Assembly (NCBI GenBank): GCA_964371725.1
Contig: CAYJNQ010000020.1
Span: forward strand, 1-32,417
Length of the DNA: 32,417 nt
Source of the DNA: JAAYCI01 sp964371725
GTDB lineage: Bacteria; Bacillota; Clostridia; Oscillospirales; Ruminococcaceae
Direction: 5' to 3'
Shown here: positions 16,480-23,964 of the stretch, one piece after another
Position numbering within the stretch: position 1 is the first letter of the stretch
Layout: each line of letters starts with the position of its first letter
The notes under the pieces: generated by a model
Told to the model about the DNA's origin: nothing
What the model saw: only the letters and a program-made list of their open reading frames with translations
The model's database searches: none
Position numbers and translations under genes: made by a program

Positions 16480-17605
16480 ACAGCCGCATCTTGAAATCAT
16501 GGTAGCTGAAGGATTTTATTACCTCTAGTTCACCATTTTGCCGCAAAAGGCAGATGTCCGGCAAGCACATGCCGTTGAAGGTGTTGTTTTTCACCATGGA
16601 GTAAATGGCCATATCTTCAAAAATCAGCTTATCTCCCACCTGCAAGGTCTTGTCGAACGAGTAGTCGCCTATGATGTCGCCTGCAAGGCAGGTGGGGCCT
16701 GCAAGGCGATAGTCGTATTCCTTTTCGCCTGCTTTACCGCTTTGATAGAGCGGGGGCGTGTAGGGCATCTCCAGCACGTCCGGCATATGGCAGGCCGCAG
16801 AAGTGTCTAATATGCACACCTGTATGCCGTTTTCCACAATATCCAAGACAGTGCTTGCAAGATAGCCCGCATTTAATGCCACGGCTTCACCCGGTTCCAA
16901 ATACACCTCTACACCATGCCGCTTTCGAAAGCTTTGCACACAGTCAATAAGCGCCTCACGGTCGTAATCGTCCCGTGTGATGTGGTGCCCGCCTCCAAAA
17001 TTCACCCATTTCATCTGCGGCAAAAATTCTTTGAATTTTTCCTCGAATGCTTTTACAGTGCTACACAGCGCATCACTGTTTTGTTCGCACAGGGTATGAA
17101 AGTGAAGACCTTCAAGACCATCCAGCAAATCTTCGCGAAACTGCGCTCTCACCACCCCAAGGCGTGAGCCGCTGGCACAGGGGTCATAGAGGCCACCGCT
17201 TTGCGTGGAGTGTTCCGGGTTTACACGCATTCCAAAGCTCTTGCCGGACGCAAGGGCTTTTGCTTTGTATTTTTCCCACTCATGAAATGAGTTGAATACA
17301 ACATGGTCGCAGAGATTTAGCAATTCGTCGAATTCGTGCTCTAAATAGGCCGCCGAAAACACATGGGTTTCCCCGCCCATTTCTTCTTGGCCAAGCCGTG
17401 CTTCATAGAGACCGCTGGCCGTGGTTCCAAATAGATACCGGCCGATAAGCGGGTAGCATGCGTAGGCCGAAAAAGCTTTTTGTGCCAGCAGAATTTTTGC
17501 ACCGCTGCGCCGTGCTACCGTTTGCAAAATTTCCAAATTCTGCAAAAGTCGTTCTTCGTCTATGACGTAGGCCGGGGTTTTCACTTCATACAAAGCCTGC
17601 TTCAT
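16478..17605 (-). CDS. nspC: Carboxynorspermidine/carboxyspermidine decarboxylase
   Basis: A PLP-dependent, alanine-racemase-fold decarboxylase (375 aa) that removes CO2 from carboxyspermidine or carboxynorspermidine to give the triamine. Visible: PLP lysine Lys43 in AQKAFS, HFHTLCE (168-174), GGGHHIT (204-210), EPGEA (237-241) and catalytic Cys306 in GPTCLAGD. The start is taken as ATG 17605, which overlaps the upstream stop by one base (TGATG) and has GGTGGA before it. Last gene of the polyamine operon, right after the dehydrogenase that makes its substrate. An alternative substrate is carboxyaminopropylagmatine, as in the agmatine-based route, because arginine decarboxylase and agmatinase are in the same operon. 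Confidence 0.93.
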   Translation of the reverse strand: MKQALYEVKTPAYVIDEERLLQNLEILQTVARRSGAKILLAQKAFSAYACYPLIGRYLFGTTASGLYEARLGQEEMGGETHVFSAAYLEHEFDELLNLCDHVVFNSFHEWEKYKAKALASGKSFGMRVNPEHSTQSGGLYDPCASGSRLGVVRAQFREDLLDGLEGLHFHTLCEQNSDALCSTVKAFEEKFKEFLPQMKWVNFGGGHHITRDDYDREALIDCVQSFRKRHGVEVYLEPGEAVALNAGYLASTVLDIVENGIQVCILDTSAACHMPDVLEMPYTPPLYQSGKAGEKEYDYRLAGPTCLAGDIIGDYSFDKTLQVGDKLIFEDMAIYSMVKNNTFNGMCLPDICLLRQNGELEVIKSFSYHDFKMRL

Positions 17606-18807
17606 CAGTCCACCAACTGTGGGTTCAAGTCTTCCTGCCAAGGCAGGCCCCATTGGTTCAGTGCATCCATAAATGGGTCCGGGTCAAACTCTTCCATATT
17701 GAACACGCCGGGTTTTTGCCATAGTCCCTTCATCACAAGCATGGCGCCAATCATGGCCGGCACACCCGTTGTGTACGACACTGCCTGCGAGCCCACCTCT
17801 TTGTAGCAGGCCTCATGGTCGCAAATATTATAAAGATAATAGGATTTGTCTTTGCCATCTTTTTTGCCACGGAAAATACAGCCAATGTTGGTTTTACCTT
17901 TTGTGCGCGGGCCAAGGCTTGCGGGGTCCGGCAAAACGGCTTTTAAAAATTGCAAGGGAATAATTTCTTTGCCCTCGTATACAATGGGTTCTATAGAGGT
18001 CATACCCACATTTTCTAGGCATTGCAAGTGTGTAAGGTAGCTTTGCCCAAAGGTCATGAAAAAGCGAATGCGCTGAATACCGGGAATGTTGAGCGCCAGG
18101 CTTTCTATCTCCTCGTGGTGCAAGAGATACATGTCCTTTTGGCCCACCTCTTTGAAGTTGTAGGTGCGCTTAATTTCCATGGGCTTTGTCTCTATCCAGG
18201 CGCCGTTTTCCCAATAGCTGCCGTTTGCACTTACTTCGCGGATGTTGATTTCGGGGTTGAAGTTGGTGGCAAAGGGGTAGCCATGGTCGCCGCCGTTGCA
18301 GTCCAATATATCGATGTAGTTGATTTCGTCGAACTCGTGCTTTAAGGCATAGGCCGAAAACACACTTGTAACACCGGGGTCAAAACCACTGCCGAGCAGG
18401 GCGCAAATACCGGCTTTTTCGAACCGTTCGCGATAGTCCCACTGCCACTTATACTCGAACTTGGCCGTGTCTTTCGGCTCATAGTTGGCCGTATCGATGT
18501 AGTGGGTTTTGGTGGCAAGGCAGGCATCCATGATGCTCAAATCCTGATAGGGCAAGGCGAGGTTCAAAACCACATCGGGTTTGTGCTTTTCTATCAAGGC
18601 CACAAGCTCGTCCACCTTGTCTGCATCCACCTGTTCTGTATGGATGACAGTTTTGGTTTTGCCGGAAAGCTCAGCTTTCACTTCTTCACATTTGGAAAGT
18701 GTGCGGCTGGCAACCACAATTTCCTCAAACACGTCGCTGTTTTGGCAGCATTTATGGATGGCCACTTTCGCCACCCCTCCACAACCGATGATCATACATT
18801 TTCCCAT
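17605..18807 (-). CDS. Saccharopine dehydrogenase family protein, carboxy(nor)spermidine dehydrogenase-type
   Basis: An NAD(P)H-dependent reductase (400 aa) of the Lys1-like family. In polyamine operons it condenses aspartate semialdehyde with a diamine and reduces the Schiff base to carboxyspermidine, which NspC then decarboxylates. The N-terminal Rossmann motif is MIIGCGGVAK. The family segment GSGFDPGVTSVFSAYA follows in the middle, and the protein has the usual length. Start ATG 18807 has AGGGAGG 7 nt upstream, within the end of speB. It lies 3 nt after speB and overlaps nspC by one base. Saccharopine dehydrogenase in lysine metabolism is the main alternative, but the context argues strongly for the polyamine role. 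Confidence 0.9.
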   Translation of the reverse strand: MGKCMIIGCGGVAKVAIHKCCQNSDVFEEIVVASRTLSKCEEVKAELSGKTKTVIHTEQVDADKVDELVALIEKHKPDVVLNLALPYQDLSIMDACLATKTHYIDTANYEPKDTAKFEYKWQWDYRERFEKAGICALLGSGFDPGVTSVFSAYALKHEFDEINYIDILDCNGGDHGYPFATNFNPEINIREVSANGSYWENGAWIETKPMEIKRTYNFKEVGQKDMYLLHHEEIESLALNIPGIQRIRFFMTFGQSYLTHLQCLENVGMTSIEPIVYEGKEIIPLQFLKAVLPDPASLGPRTKGKTNIGCIFRGKKDGKDKSYYLYNICDHEACYKEVGSQAVSYTTGVPAMIGAMLVMKGLWQKPGVFNMEEFDPDPFMDALNQWGLPWQEDLNPQLVD

Positions 18808-18810
18808 GGT

Positions 18811-19662
18811 TTAGCCTCCCTTTAGCTGTAGTAAAATTTCTCTTATCAGTTTACAAGCCAGTGCTGTAGAAGCACCGCTCTGGTCATAGTGTGGGGCCAA
18901 TTCATTTACATCACAGCCTACCACATGCAGTTCATGCAGGCGCAAAATCGCCGTTAACAGTTCATGAAAACTTACGCCGCCGGCCTCCGGTGTGCCCGTG
19001 CCCCAAAAACAGGAGGGGTCGAGCACATCCAAATCCAGGGTGACATACACGGGTTTACCCCGCAATTTTTTCACGGTTTCACCAAAGCCATCTAAATTGA
19101 ATTTGTGCAAACAGGTGTGTTTTTCTGCAAAGGTGAACTCATGTTTTTCCCCACTGCGAATGCCAAACTGATGAATTTTTTTGTCGCCCACCAGTTTCCA
19201 CACCTGCTTTATCACGCCGGAATGGGTAAGCTCCTCGCCGATATAGGCGTCGCGTAAATCGGTGTGGGCATCAAAATGCAACACGTGCACATCCGGGTAA
19301 ATCTCTGCCACCGCGCGCATACTGCCTAAGGTGATAAGATGTTCGCCGCCCAGCATGAAAGGGATTTTCTTGTCTTTCAAGATTTTTTCTGTGTAGGCCT
19401 GCGTGATGTCCAGCACCTTTCGAGCATTGCCAAAAGGCAGTTCCAAATCGCCCCCGTCGAACACGCGGATGTCGCAAAGGTCTTTGTCTGCATAGGGCGA
19501 ATAAGTTTCAAGGCCAAAACTTTCGCCACGAATGGCAGAGGGGCCAAAGCGCGTGCCCGGCCGAAAAGAGGTGGTTCCATCGAACGGCACGCCGAACAGC
19601 ACAATATCGGCGGCGGCATAGTCGCATTCACAAGCGAGGAAGGTGTGTAAATTTTTATTCAT
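18811..19662 (-). CDS. speB: Agmatinase / ureohydrolase
   Basis: Mn-dependent arginase-family enzyme (283 aa) that hydrolyses agmatine to putrescine and urea. Metal ligands are visible: His108 in GGEH, Asp131, His133 and Asp135 in FDAHTD, and Asp210 and Asp212 in DLDVLDP. Start ATG 19662 overlaps the end of speE by 8 nt; its ribosome site is weak, so it is probably translated by coupling. Between spermidine synthase and the carboxyspermidine dehydrogenase, it could also act on N1-aminopropylagmatine, giving spermidine directly. Sequence alone does not separate these substrates. Confidence 0.92.
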   Translation of the reverse strand: MNKNLHTFLACECDYAAADIVLFGVPFDGTTSFRPGTRFGPSAIRGESFGLETYSPYADKDLCDIRVFDGGDLELPFGNARKVLDITQAYTEKILKDKKIPFMLGGEHLITLGSMRAVAEIYPDVHVLHFDAHTDLRDAYIGEELTHSGVIKQVWKLVGDKKIHQFGIRSGEKHEFTFAEKHTCLHKFNLDGFGETVKKLRGKPVYVTLDLDVLDPSCFWGTGTPEAGGVSFHELLTAILRLHELHVVGCDVNELAPHYDQSGASTALACKLIREILLQLKGG

Positions 19663-20512
19663 TTTTCTTCAATATATCCTCCACATAGCGGGGCAGGTAA
19701 AAGGCCCCTTTGTGCAAATTGGATGTGTAGTACTGCGTTTCTAAATTCAACGCACACCAAGCCGATTCCTTTAAGTCGTTCAGGGGGTGCAGGCCTTTGG
19801 AGGCAAAGCCAAACAGCCAGTGCCCCGAGGGGTAGGTGGGAATGTGTGCCTGGTAAACTTTTGCCACGGGAAAAGTGGAAAAAATGCGCCTGTGTGCATC
19901 GGCCATTTCTTTGGCATCGTTTTTGTAAAATGGGCTCTCGTTTTGGTTTATCATGATGCCGTTTGCGGTGAGCGCCTTGTGGCAGTTGCCATAAAACTCT
20001 TTTGTAAACAATACTTCCCCGGGGCCGAGCGGGTCGGTGGAGTCCACCAAAATCAAATCGTATTTGCTATCTGTGCGCCGCACAAATTTCAGGCCGTCTG
20101 CAATGTGGATGTGTGCTTTTGGGTTGTCGAAACCGCAGGCTGTTTTTTGTAGAAATTTTCTGCTTACCGCAATGACACGCTCGTCTATTTCCACCACATC
20201 AATATGGCGAATACCCTCATATTTCGACAGCTCGCGCAATACACCGCCATCACCCGCACCAATCACCAAAACGCGCTCGATGGCCGGGTTTACGGCTAAG
20301 GGCACATGCACCATCATCTCGTGATAGATGAACTCATCTTTTTCCGTGAGCATCACAACACCGTCTAAGGTGAGAAACCGCCCAAATTCCTTCGATTCGT
20401 ATACGGAAATCTCTTGGTAGTCACTGGTTTCGTGGTGCAGTTGTTTTTCCACTTTGATGGAAAAACGAACATTGTCCGAGTGATATTCGCTAAACCATAA
20501 ATCTTCCATCAT
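19655..20512 (-). CDS. speE: Spermidine synthase (polyamine aminopropyltransferase)
   Basis: Transfers an aminopropyl group from decarboxylated S-adenosylmethionine to putrescine (285 aa). Visible: the SAM-binding GAGDGG (85-90), acidic residue in VVEID (106-110), DSTDPLGPGE with catalytic Asp157 and Asp160, and the C-terminal TYPSGHWLFGFASK. The frame is open to 20698, but the start is ATG 20512 (or the next ATG, 20509). It overlaps the stop of speA as ATGA and has AAGGAG upstream. Agmatine is a possible alternative acceptor, as in aminopropylagmatine routes, because arginine decarboxylase and a ureohydrolase flank it. Confidence 0.93.
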   Translation of the reverse strand: MMEDLWFSEYHSDNVRFSIKVEKQLHHETSDYQEISVYESKEFGRFLTLDGVVMLTEKDEFIYHEMMVHVPLAVNPAIERVLVIGAGDGGVLRELSKYEGIRHIDVVEIDERVIAVSRKFLQKTACGFDNPKAHIHIADGLKFVRRTDSKYDLILVDSTDPLGPGEVLFTKEFYGNCHKALTANGIMINQNESPFYKNDAKEMADAHRRIFSTFPVAKVYQAHIPTYPSGHWLFGFASKGLHPLNDLKESAWCALNLETQYYTSNLHKGAFYLPRYVEDILKKNE

Positions 20513-21960
20513 ACATTCTCCTTCAGCACATTCAGATGGGTGATATCGAGGCTTTCGGGCCCGGTTAGTTTGCAACCCTTCTTTTTTGCATACAAGATGT
20601 AATCGATGATTTCCTCTGTTACCGCTTCGCCCGGTGCAAGCACCGGAATGCCCGGCGGATAGCAGATGACAAATTCGCAAGATGTTTTGTTTTGGCACGC
20701 TTCAAGGGGCAAGGTTTCTTTTTCGGCATAGAAGGCCGTTTGGGGCGATAAAAGAACCGTGGGGCGGATGTATTCGCTTTCCAGCATTCCGGCTTTGTCC
20801 TTTTTATAAAGGCGCCGAATTTCAGAGAGGGCGCTGATAAAACGTTCAAGATTTTTCTTTTTGTCGCCCACGGAAATATAGGCCAAAATGTTGCCGATGT
20901 CGCCAAATTCAATTTGGATATTGTATTCGTCGCGCAAGAGGTCGTACACCTCGATACCCGCAAGGCCCAACTCCAAGGTATTCACGGATAATTTTGTGGT
21001 ATCAAAATCGAACACGGTATCCCCATTGATAATCTCTTTCGAGTAGGCGTAATAGTCTCCGATTTGGTTGATTTCGCTTCTGGCGTAATCTGCAAACCCG
21101 GCCACTTTTTTAAAGATGCCCGCCCCATGTAAAGCCAAGTTGCGCCTTGAGATGTCCAGGCTTGCCAGTAAAAGGTAGCTGCCACTTGTGGTTTGTGTCA
21201 AATTCACAATTTGCCGTACATAGTGTGGGTTTACGTTTTTTCCACACAAAAGAAGCGAGCTCTGCGTGAGAGAGCCGCCCGACTTGTGCATGCTAACACT
21301 GGCCATATCGGCTCCGGCGTCCATGGCCGCAAGCGGCATGTTTTCGCCAAAATAAAAATGGGTGCCGTGGGCTTCGTCCACGAGCACCTTCATGTGGTGC
21401 GTATGGGCGAGCTCGGTGATGGCCTTTAAATCGGAACATACACCATAATAAGTGGGATTATTTAAAAGCACGGCCTTTGCCTTTGGATGGTGCTCGATGG
21501 CCCTTTGCACATCGGCTACAGACATACCAAGGGCAATGCCCAGTTTTTTGTCTGTGCCGGGGTTGATGTAAACCGGCACAGCCCCACAAAGAACCAGGGC
21601 ATTGATAACGCTTTGATGCACATTTCTTGGTAAGATAAGCTCGTCACCAGCCCCAACCGTGGCCAAAATCATCGCCTGTACAGAGGAGGTGGTGCCGCCC
21701 ACCATGAAAAAGGCAGCGGAGGCACGAAAAGCGGCGGCAGCCAGTGCTTCCGCCTGTGCGATAACCCCTGTGGGATGACAGAGATTGTCGAGGCTTTTCA
21801 TCGAGTTCACATCCACACTCATGCACTGTTGGCCCAAAAATTCGGTCAGCTCCGGGTTGCCTTTGCCTCTTTTGTGGCCGGGAACATCAAAGGGCACAAG
21901 CCGGCTTTGTTTCAGTTCTTCCATCGCCTCCAAAATGGGGGCATGGTTTTGGTTTATCAC
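20509..21960 (-). CDS. speA: Arginine decarboxylase (Orn/Lys/Arg decarboxylase, fold type I)
   Basis: A PLP enzyme (483 aa) of the Bacillus SpeA-type branch. Decarboxylation of arginine to agmatine is favoured because agmatinase is in the same operon; lysine or ornithine remain possible. Visible: FDVPGHKRG near the N-terminus (24-32), VDEAHG (194-199, Asp195 for the pyridine nitrogen), and the PLP lysine Lys226 in SMHKSGGSLTQ. The C-terminal domain is complete. Start is GTG 21960 with AAGGAG 7 nt upstream; the frame is open to 22005 but that overlaps speD's end region without a better site. It begins 28 nt after speD and overlaps speE. Confidence 0.92.
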   Translation of the reverse strand: MINQNHAPILEAMEELKQSRLVPFDVPGHKRGKGNPELTEFLGQQCMSVDVNSMKSLDNLCHPTGVIAQAEALAAAAFRASAAFFMVGGTTSSVQAMILATVGAGDELILPRNVHQSVINALVLCGAVPVYINPGTDKKLGIALGMSVADVQRAIEHHPKAKAVLLNNPTYYGVCSDLKAITELAHTHHMKVLVDEAHGTHFYFGENMPLAAMDAGADMASVSMHKSGGSLTQSSLLLCGKNVNPHYVRQIVNLTQTTSGSYLLLASLDISRRNLALHGAGIFKKVAGFADYARSEINQIGDYYAYSKEIINGDTVFDFDTTKLSVNTLELGLAGIEVYDLLRDEYNIQIEFGDIGNILAYISVGDKKKNLERFISALSEIRRLYKKDKAGMLESEYIRPTVLLSPQTAFYAEKETLPLEACQNKTSCEFVICYPPGIPVLAPGEAVTEEIIDYILYAKKKGCKLTGPESLDITHLNVLKENV

Positions 21961-21988
21961 ACCGCTTCTCCTTTTGGCGTTTTTGGGG

Positions 21989-22762
21989 TTATGGCGTATA
22001 CACATTCATGCCGCTGTAGATTTCGATCATTTCACAGCGCAGCGAGTTCGTAATGTCCAGCCTCGTTTTTGGAGGAATTTCATAGGTGTCGGAATTAAAC
22101 AGATAGTTTTGTAAATCCAATTCTTTGATGAGCATTTTCGTGTGAAAAATGTTCGACTGGTAGACATTGATGTCGGTGACATCATATTTCTTAAGTGTCT
22201 CTTCGGCAATGTAGTCTTGAATGGAGGCGATTTTGTGATCCATATACAGTTTTTTTCCGTTGATGTCTCTGGTGAAGCCGCGCACGCGATAATCCAGCGT
22301 GATGATGTCGGAATCGAAACTGCCCACAAGAAAATCCAAGGTGGACAAAGGCGTTATCTTGCCACAGGTGGCCACATCGATGTCCACGCGAAAAGTGGCG
22401 ATGGAGGTTTCGGGGTGGTACTCCGGATAAGTGTGCACCGTAACGTGGCTTTTGTCTAAATGGGCCACCACGGTTTCACCGCTGCGTTTTTTATACATGC
22501 TTTCCTCGGCAATCAAAAAGGCCACAGACGCCCCTTGCGGCTCATAATCTTGGCGGGATATGTTTAGCACAGTTGCACCAATCATGTCGGTGAGTTTTGT
22601 CAATATGTCAGTAAGACGCTCGGAATTGTACTGCTCGTTGATATATTGAATGTAATCTTTTTGCTCTCTTGCCGTTTTGGCATAGCAGATATCATAGATA
22701 TTAAAACTCAAAGATTTTGTAAGGTTGTTGAACCCGTATAAATGCAATTTGTCCACCGGCAC
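21989..22762 (-). CDS. speD: S-adenosylmethionine decarboxylase proenzyme (E. coli SpeD type)
   Basis: Makes decarboxylated SAM, the aminopropyl donor for SpeE. The sequence follows E. coli SpeD closely (KLHLYGFNNLTKSLSFNIYDICYAKT, DYEPQGASV, DYRVRGFTRDINGKK). It self-cleaves before Ser105 in HLDKSH to form the pyruvoyl cofactor. At 257 aa it is near the family length of about 264. The frame is open to 22810, but the upstream part contains a terminator. Two GTG codons (22762 and 22756) lie after AAAGGAGG, with spacings of about 4 and 10 nt. I give 22762; 22756 is equally possible. First gene of the polyamine operon, after a leader of about 270 nt. Confidence 0.94.
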   Translation of the reverse strand: MPVDKLHLYGFNNLTKSLSFNIYDICYAKTAREQKDYIQYINEQYNSERLTDILTKLTDMIGATVLNISRQDYEPQGASVAFLIAEESMYKKRSGETVVAHLDKSHVTVHTYPEYHPETSIATFRVDIDVATCGKITPLSTLDFLVGSFDSDIITLDYRVRGFTRDINGKKLYMDHKIASIQDYIAEETLKKYDVTDINVYQSNIFHTKMLIKELDLQNYLFNSDTYEIPPKTRLDITNSLRCEMIEIYSGMNVYTP

Positions 22763-22790
22763 CTTGCCTCCTTTGGCAGTTTCACTTGGC

Positions 22791-22827
22791 TGAAAAATAA
22801 AAAGATGCATCTCTTAAGATGCATCTT
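22791..22827 (-). terminator. Leader terminator (attenuator) of the polyamine operon
   Basis: On the minus strand a perfect 10-bp stem AAGATGCATC/GATGCATCTT (22827-22818 with 22811-22802) with a 6-nt loop is followed by TTTTTATTTTT. It lies downstream of a consensus promoter and about 30 nt before the speD start, so it would stop transcription before the operon unless prevented. Confidence 0.8.
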
Positions 22828-22951
22828 CAAAGTCAATCTTTTTAGAACAAAAGCTAGAGTCTATATAGCGTCATCACTTTTACCACTCTTATTGACTTTT
22901 TTACAAGTATGCACCTATAGTACACTTCGGGCGAATGAACCCAACAGGCAA

Positions 22952-23017
22952 TTAAGTTGCCAGCTTATAAAAAGTTGCGCGCTTAGCACAATCAATAAAG
23001 TGAAACGATTTCACCAT
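22952..23017 (-). CDS. Possible leader peptide of the polyamine operon (21 codons)
   Basis: ATG GTG AAA TCG ... ACT TAA encodes 21 residues (MVKSFHFIDCAKRATFYKLAT). It begins about 17 nt after the predicted transcription start, with AAAGG just upstream. It precedes the antiterminator and terminator segments. Bacterial ornithine-decarboxylase operons are known to use arrest peptides (SpeFL) for polyamine control, but I see no similarity to SpeFL. Coding status is inferred only from the site, position and context. An overlapping ATG at 23036 would give a 14-codon alternative. Confidence 0.35.
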   Translation of the reverse strand: MVKSFHFIDCAKRATFYKLAT

Positions 23018-23040
23018 ATATCCTTTCACAAATCATGTTT

Positions 23041-23069
23041 ATTATAATCGATTTGAAGGAGCTTGTCAA
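23041..23069 (-). promoter_or_regulatory. Consensus sigma-A promoter of the polyamine operon
   Basis: The minus strand has a perfect TTGACA (23069-23064), a 17-bp spacer and a perfect TATAAT (23046-23041). Predicted start near 23034. Such a strong core promoter fits control after initiation by the leader terminator. Confidence 0.9.
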
Positions 23070-23091
23070 ACGCGCCGAAAATTGAGATAAT
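23063..23091 (+). promoter_or_regulatory. Divergent promoter for the DUF1294-GNAT genes
   Basis: TTGTCA (23063-23068), a 17-bp spacer and GATAAT (23086-23091). Its -35 box overlaps the -35 box of the polyamine promoter on the other strand by five bases, so the two promoters should compete for polymerase. Confidence 0.65.
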
Positions 23092-23147
23092 AGCAGTGGT
23101 TCTTTTGTTTTACAGCAACGTATCACGCTTTCTAAAGAAAGGTTTCT

Positions 23148-23414
23148 ATGCTTATATTTGTATGGGTTCTTGTTTTGCTAAACGCCGTATCCTTTAGCCT
23201 CTTCTGCCTGGATAAGCGCTTTGCCATTCGAAAAAAAAGGCGCATCAGTGAAAAAACATTGTTGCTTTCGGCACTTTTCATGGGGGCCGGTGGTGCGGCT
23301 TTTGCCATGAGCCTTGTGCGCCATAAAACAAAGAAACCGCTGTTTTATATATCGGTGCCCCTGCTCTTAATTTGCCAGGTGGCACTCTTGCTGTTTCTTT
23401 TTTCTCAATGGTAG
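23148..23414 (+). CDS. DUF1294 family small membrane protein
   Basis: An 88-aa protein with three hydrophobic segments (about residues 1-18, 38-57 and 65-86) and a basic stretch between them (KRFAIRKKRRISE). FCLDKRFA and GGAAFAMSLVRHKTKKPLF match the DUF1294 family of small integral membrane proteins of unknown function. Start ATG 23148 has AAAGAAAGG upstream. It is read from the promoter at 23063-23091, divergent from the polyamine operon, and is followed 57 nt later by a GNAT gene, probably in one transcript. Confidence 0.88.
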   Translation: MLIFVWVLVLLNAVSFSLFCLDKRFAIRKKRRISEKTLLLSALFMGAGGAAFAMSLVRHKTKKPLFYISVPLLLICQVALLLFLFSQW

Positions 23415-23471
23415 TGGCGGCAATACCCCCCGAATTCACCTATTTTCACTCAAATGCAAAGGAGCTCTTCT

Positions 23472-23885
23472 ATGGAAATACAATTTCAAGATTTTCTCAT
23501 TTCAGACGACAAGAGCAAACTGCAAACAGAAGAGGTGTGCAGGCTCTTGCACACCACCCACTGGGCCAAGGAGAGACCGCGCGAGGTGATTGAACGCTCG
23601 ATTGAAAATGCCGTTTGTTTTGGCGTGTACGACAAAGAGCTGCGCCAAGTGGGCTTTGCGCGCTGTGTTTCCGATTTTGCCACGGTGTATTGGCTGTGCG
23701 ATGTTGTGATAGACGAGTGCTGCCGCGGGCTTGGGCTTGGCAAGGCGCTTGTGGAAGCGGCCATAAGCTATGAGCCGCTCTCTCATTGCCTTGGTATCCT
23801 AATTTCCGGCGACTCCAAAACCCTGTATCAGCGCTTTGGTTTTGGCGATATGAACGGGAACTTGATGGGAAAACCCGGCTTGTAA
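23472..23885 (+). CDS. GNAT family N-acetyltransferase
   Basis: A compact acetyl-CoA-dependent acetyltransferase of 137 aa. The central strand and turn VVIDECCRGLGLGKALVEAA contains the pyrophosphate-binding R-G-x-G-x-G/A-type motif, and the C-terminal LYQRFGFGDMNG is the usual final strand segment. Start ATG 23472 is chosen because AAAGGAG lies 7 nt upstream; an in-frame ATG at 23454 lacks this. Substrate unknown. The divergent polyamine operon makes a polyamine substrate (SpeG-like role) conceivable, but the sequence gives no specific support. Ends before a bidirectional terminator. Confidence 0.9.
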   Translation: MEIQFQDFLISDDKSKLQTEEVCRLLHTTHWAKERPREVIERSIENAVCFGVYDKELRQVGFARCVSDFATVYWLCDVVIDECCRGLGLGKALVEAAISYEPLSHCLGILISGDSKTLYQRFGFGDMNGNLMGKPGL

Positions 23886-23909
23886 TGCCTGCGTCCTTTT
23901 TGAAACATA

Positions 23910-23963
23910 AAAATCCACTCTTTGAAGCACGACTTTTACCAGCCGAATCAAAGGGTGGATTTT
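23910..23963. terminator. Bidirectional terminator between GNAT and glutamine amidotransferase genes
   Basis: AAAATCCACTCTTTG (23910-23924) pairs with CAAAGGGTGGATTTT (23949-23963), 15 bp with one G-T pair and a 24-nt loop, followed by T-rich sequence on the plus strand and A-rich on the other side. It separates convergent stops at 23885 and 23965. Confidence 0.85.
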
Positions 23964-23964
23964 T

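Larger units (their letters stand above)
22763..23034 (-). promoter_or_regulatory. Attenuator/riboswitch-like leader of the speD operon
   Basis: The predicted RNA from about 23034 to the speD start is about 270 nt. Besides the terminator it holds a competing pairing. AGGTGCAT (22916-22909) can pair with ATGCATCT in the terminator's 5' arm (8 bp, one G-U). Next to it, AAAGTCAAT (22899-22891) pairs perfectly with ATTGACTTT (22837-22829). Together these form an extended antiterminator. Upstream are small hairpins GTGAAA-TCG-TTTCAC and GGCAA-CTTAA-TTGCC, and a short open reading frame. The arrangement implies a sensing step, plausibly for a polyamine, SAM or arginine derivative. Confidence 0.65.
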
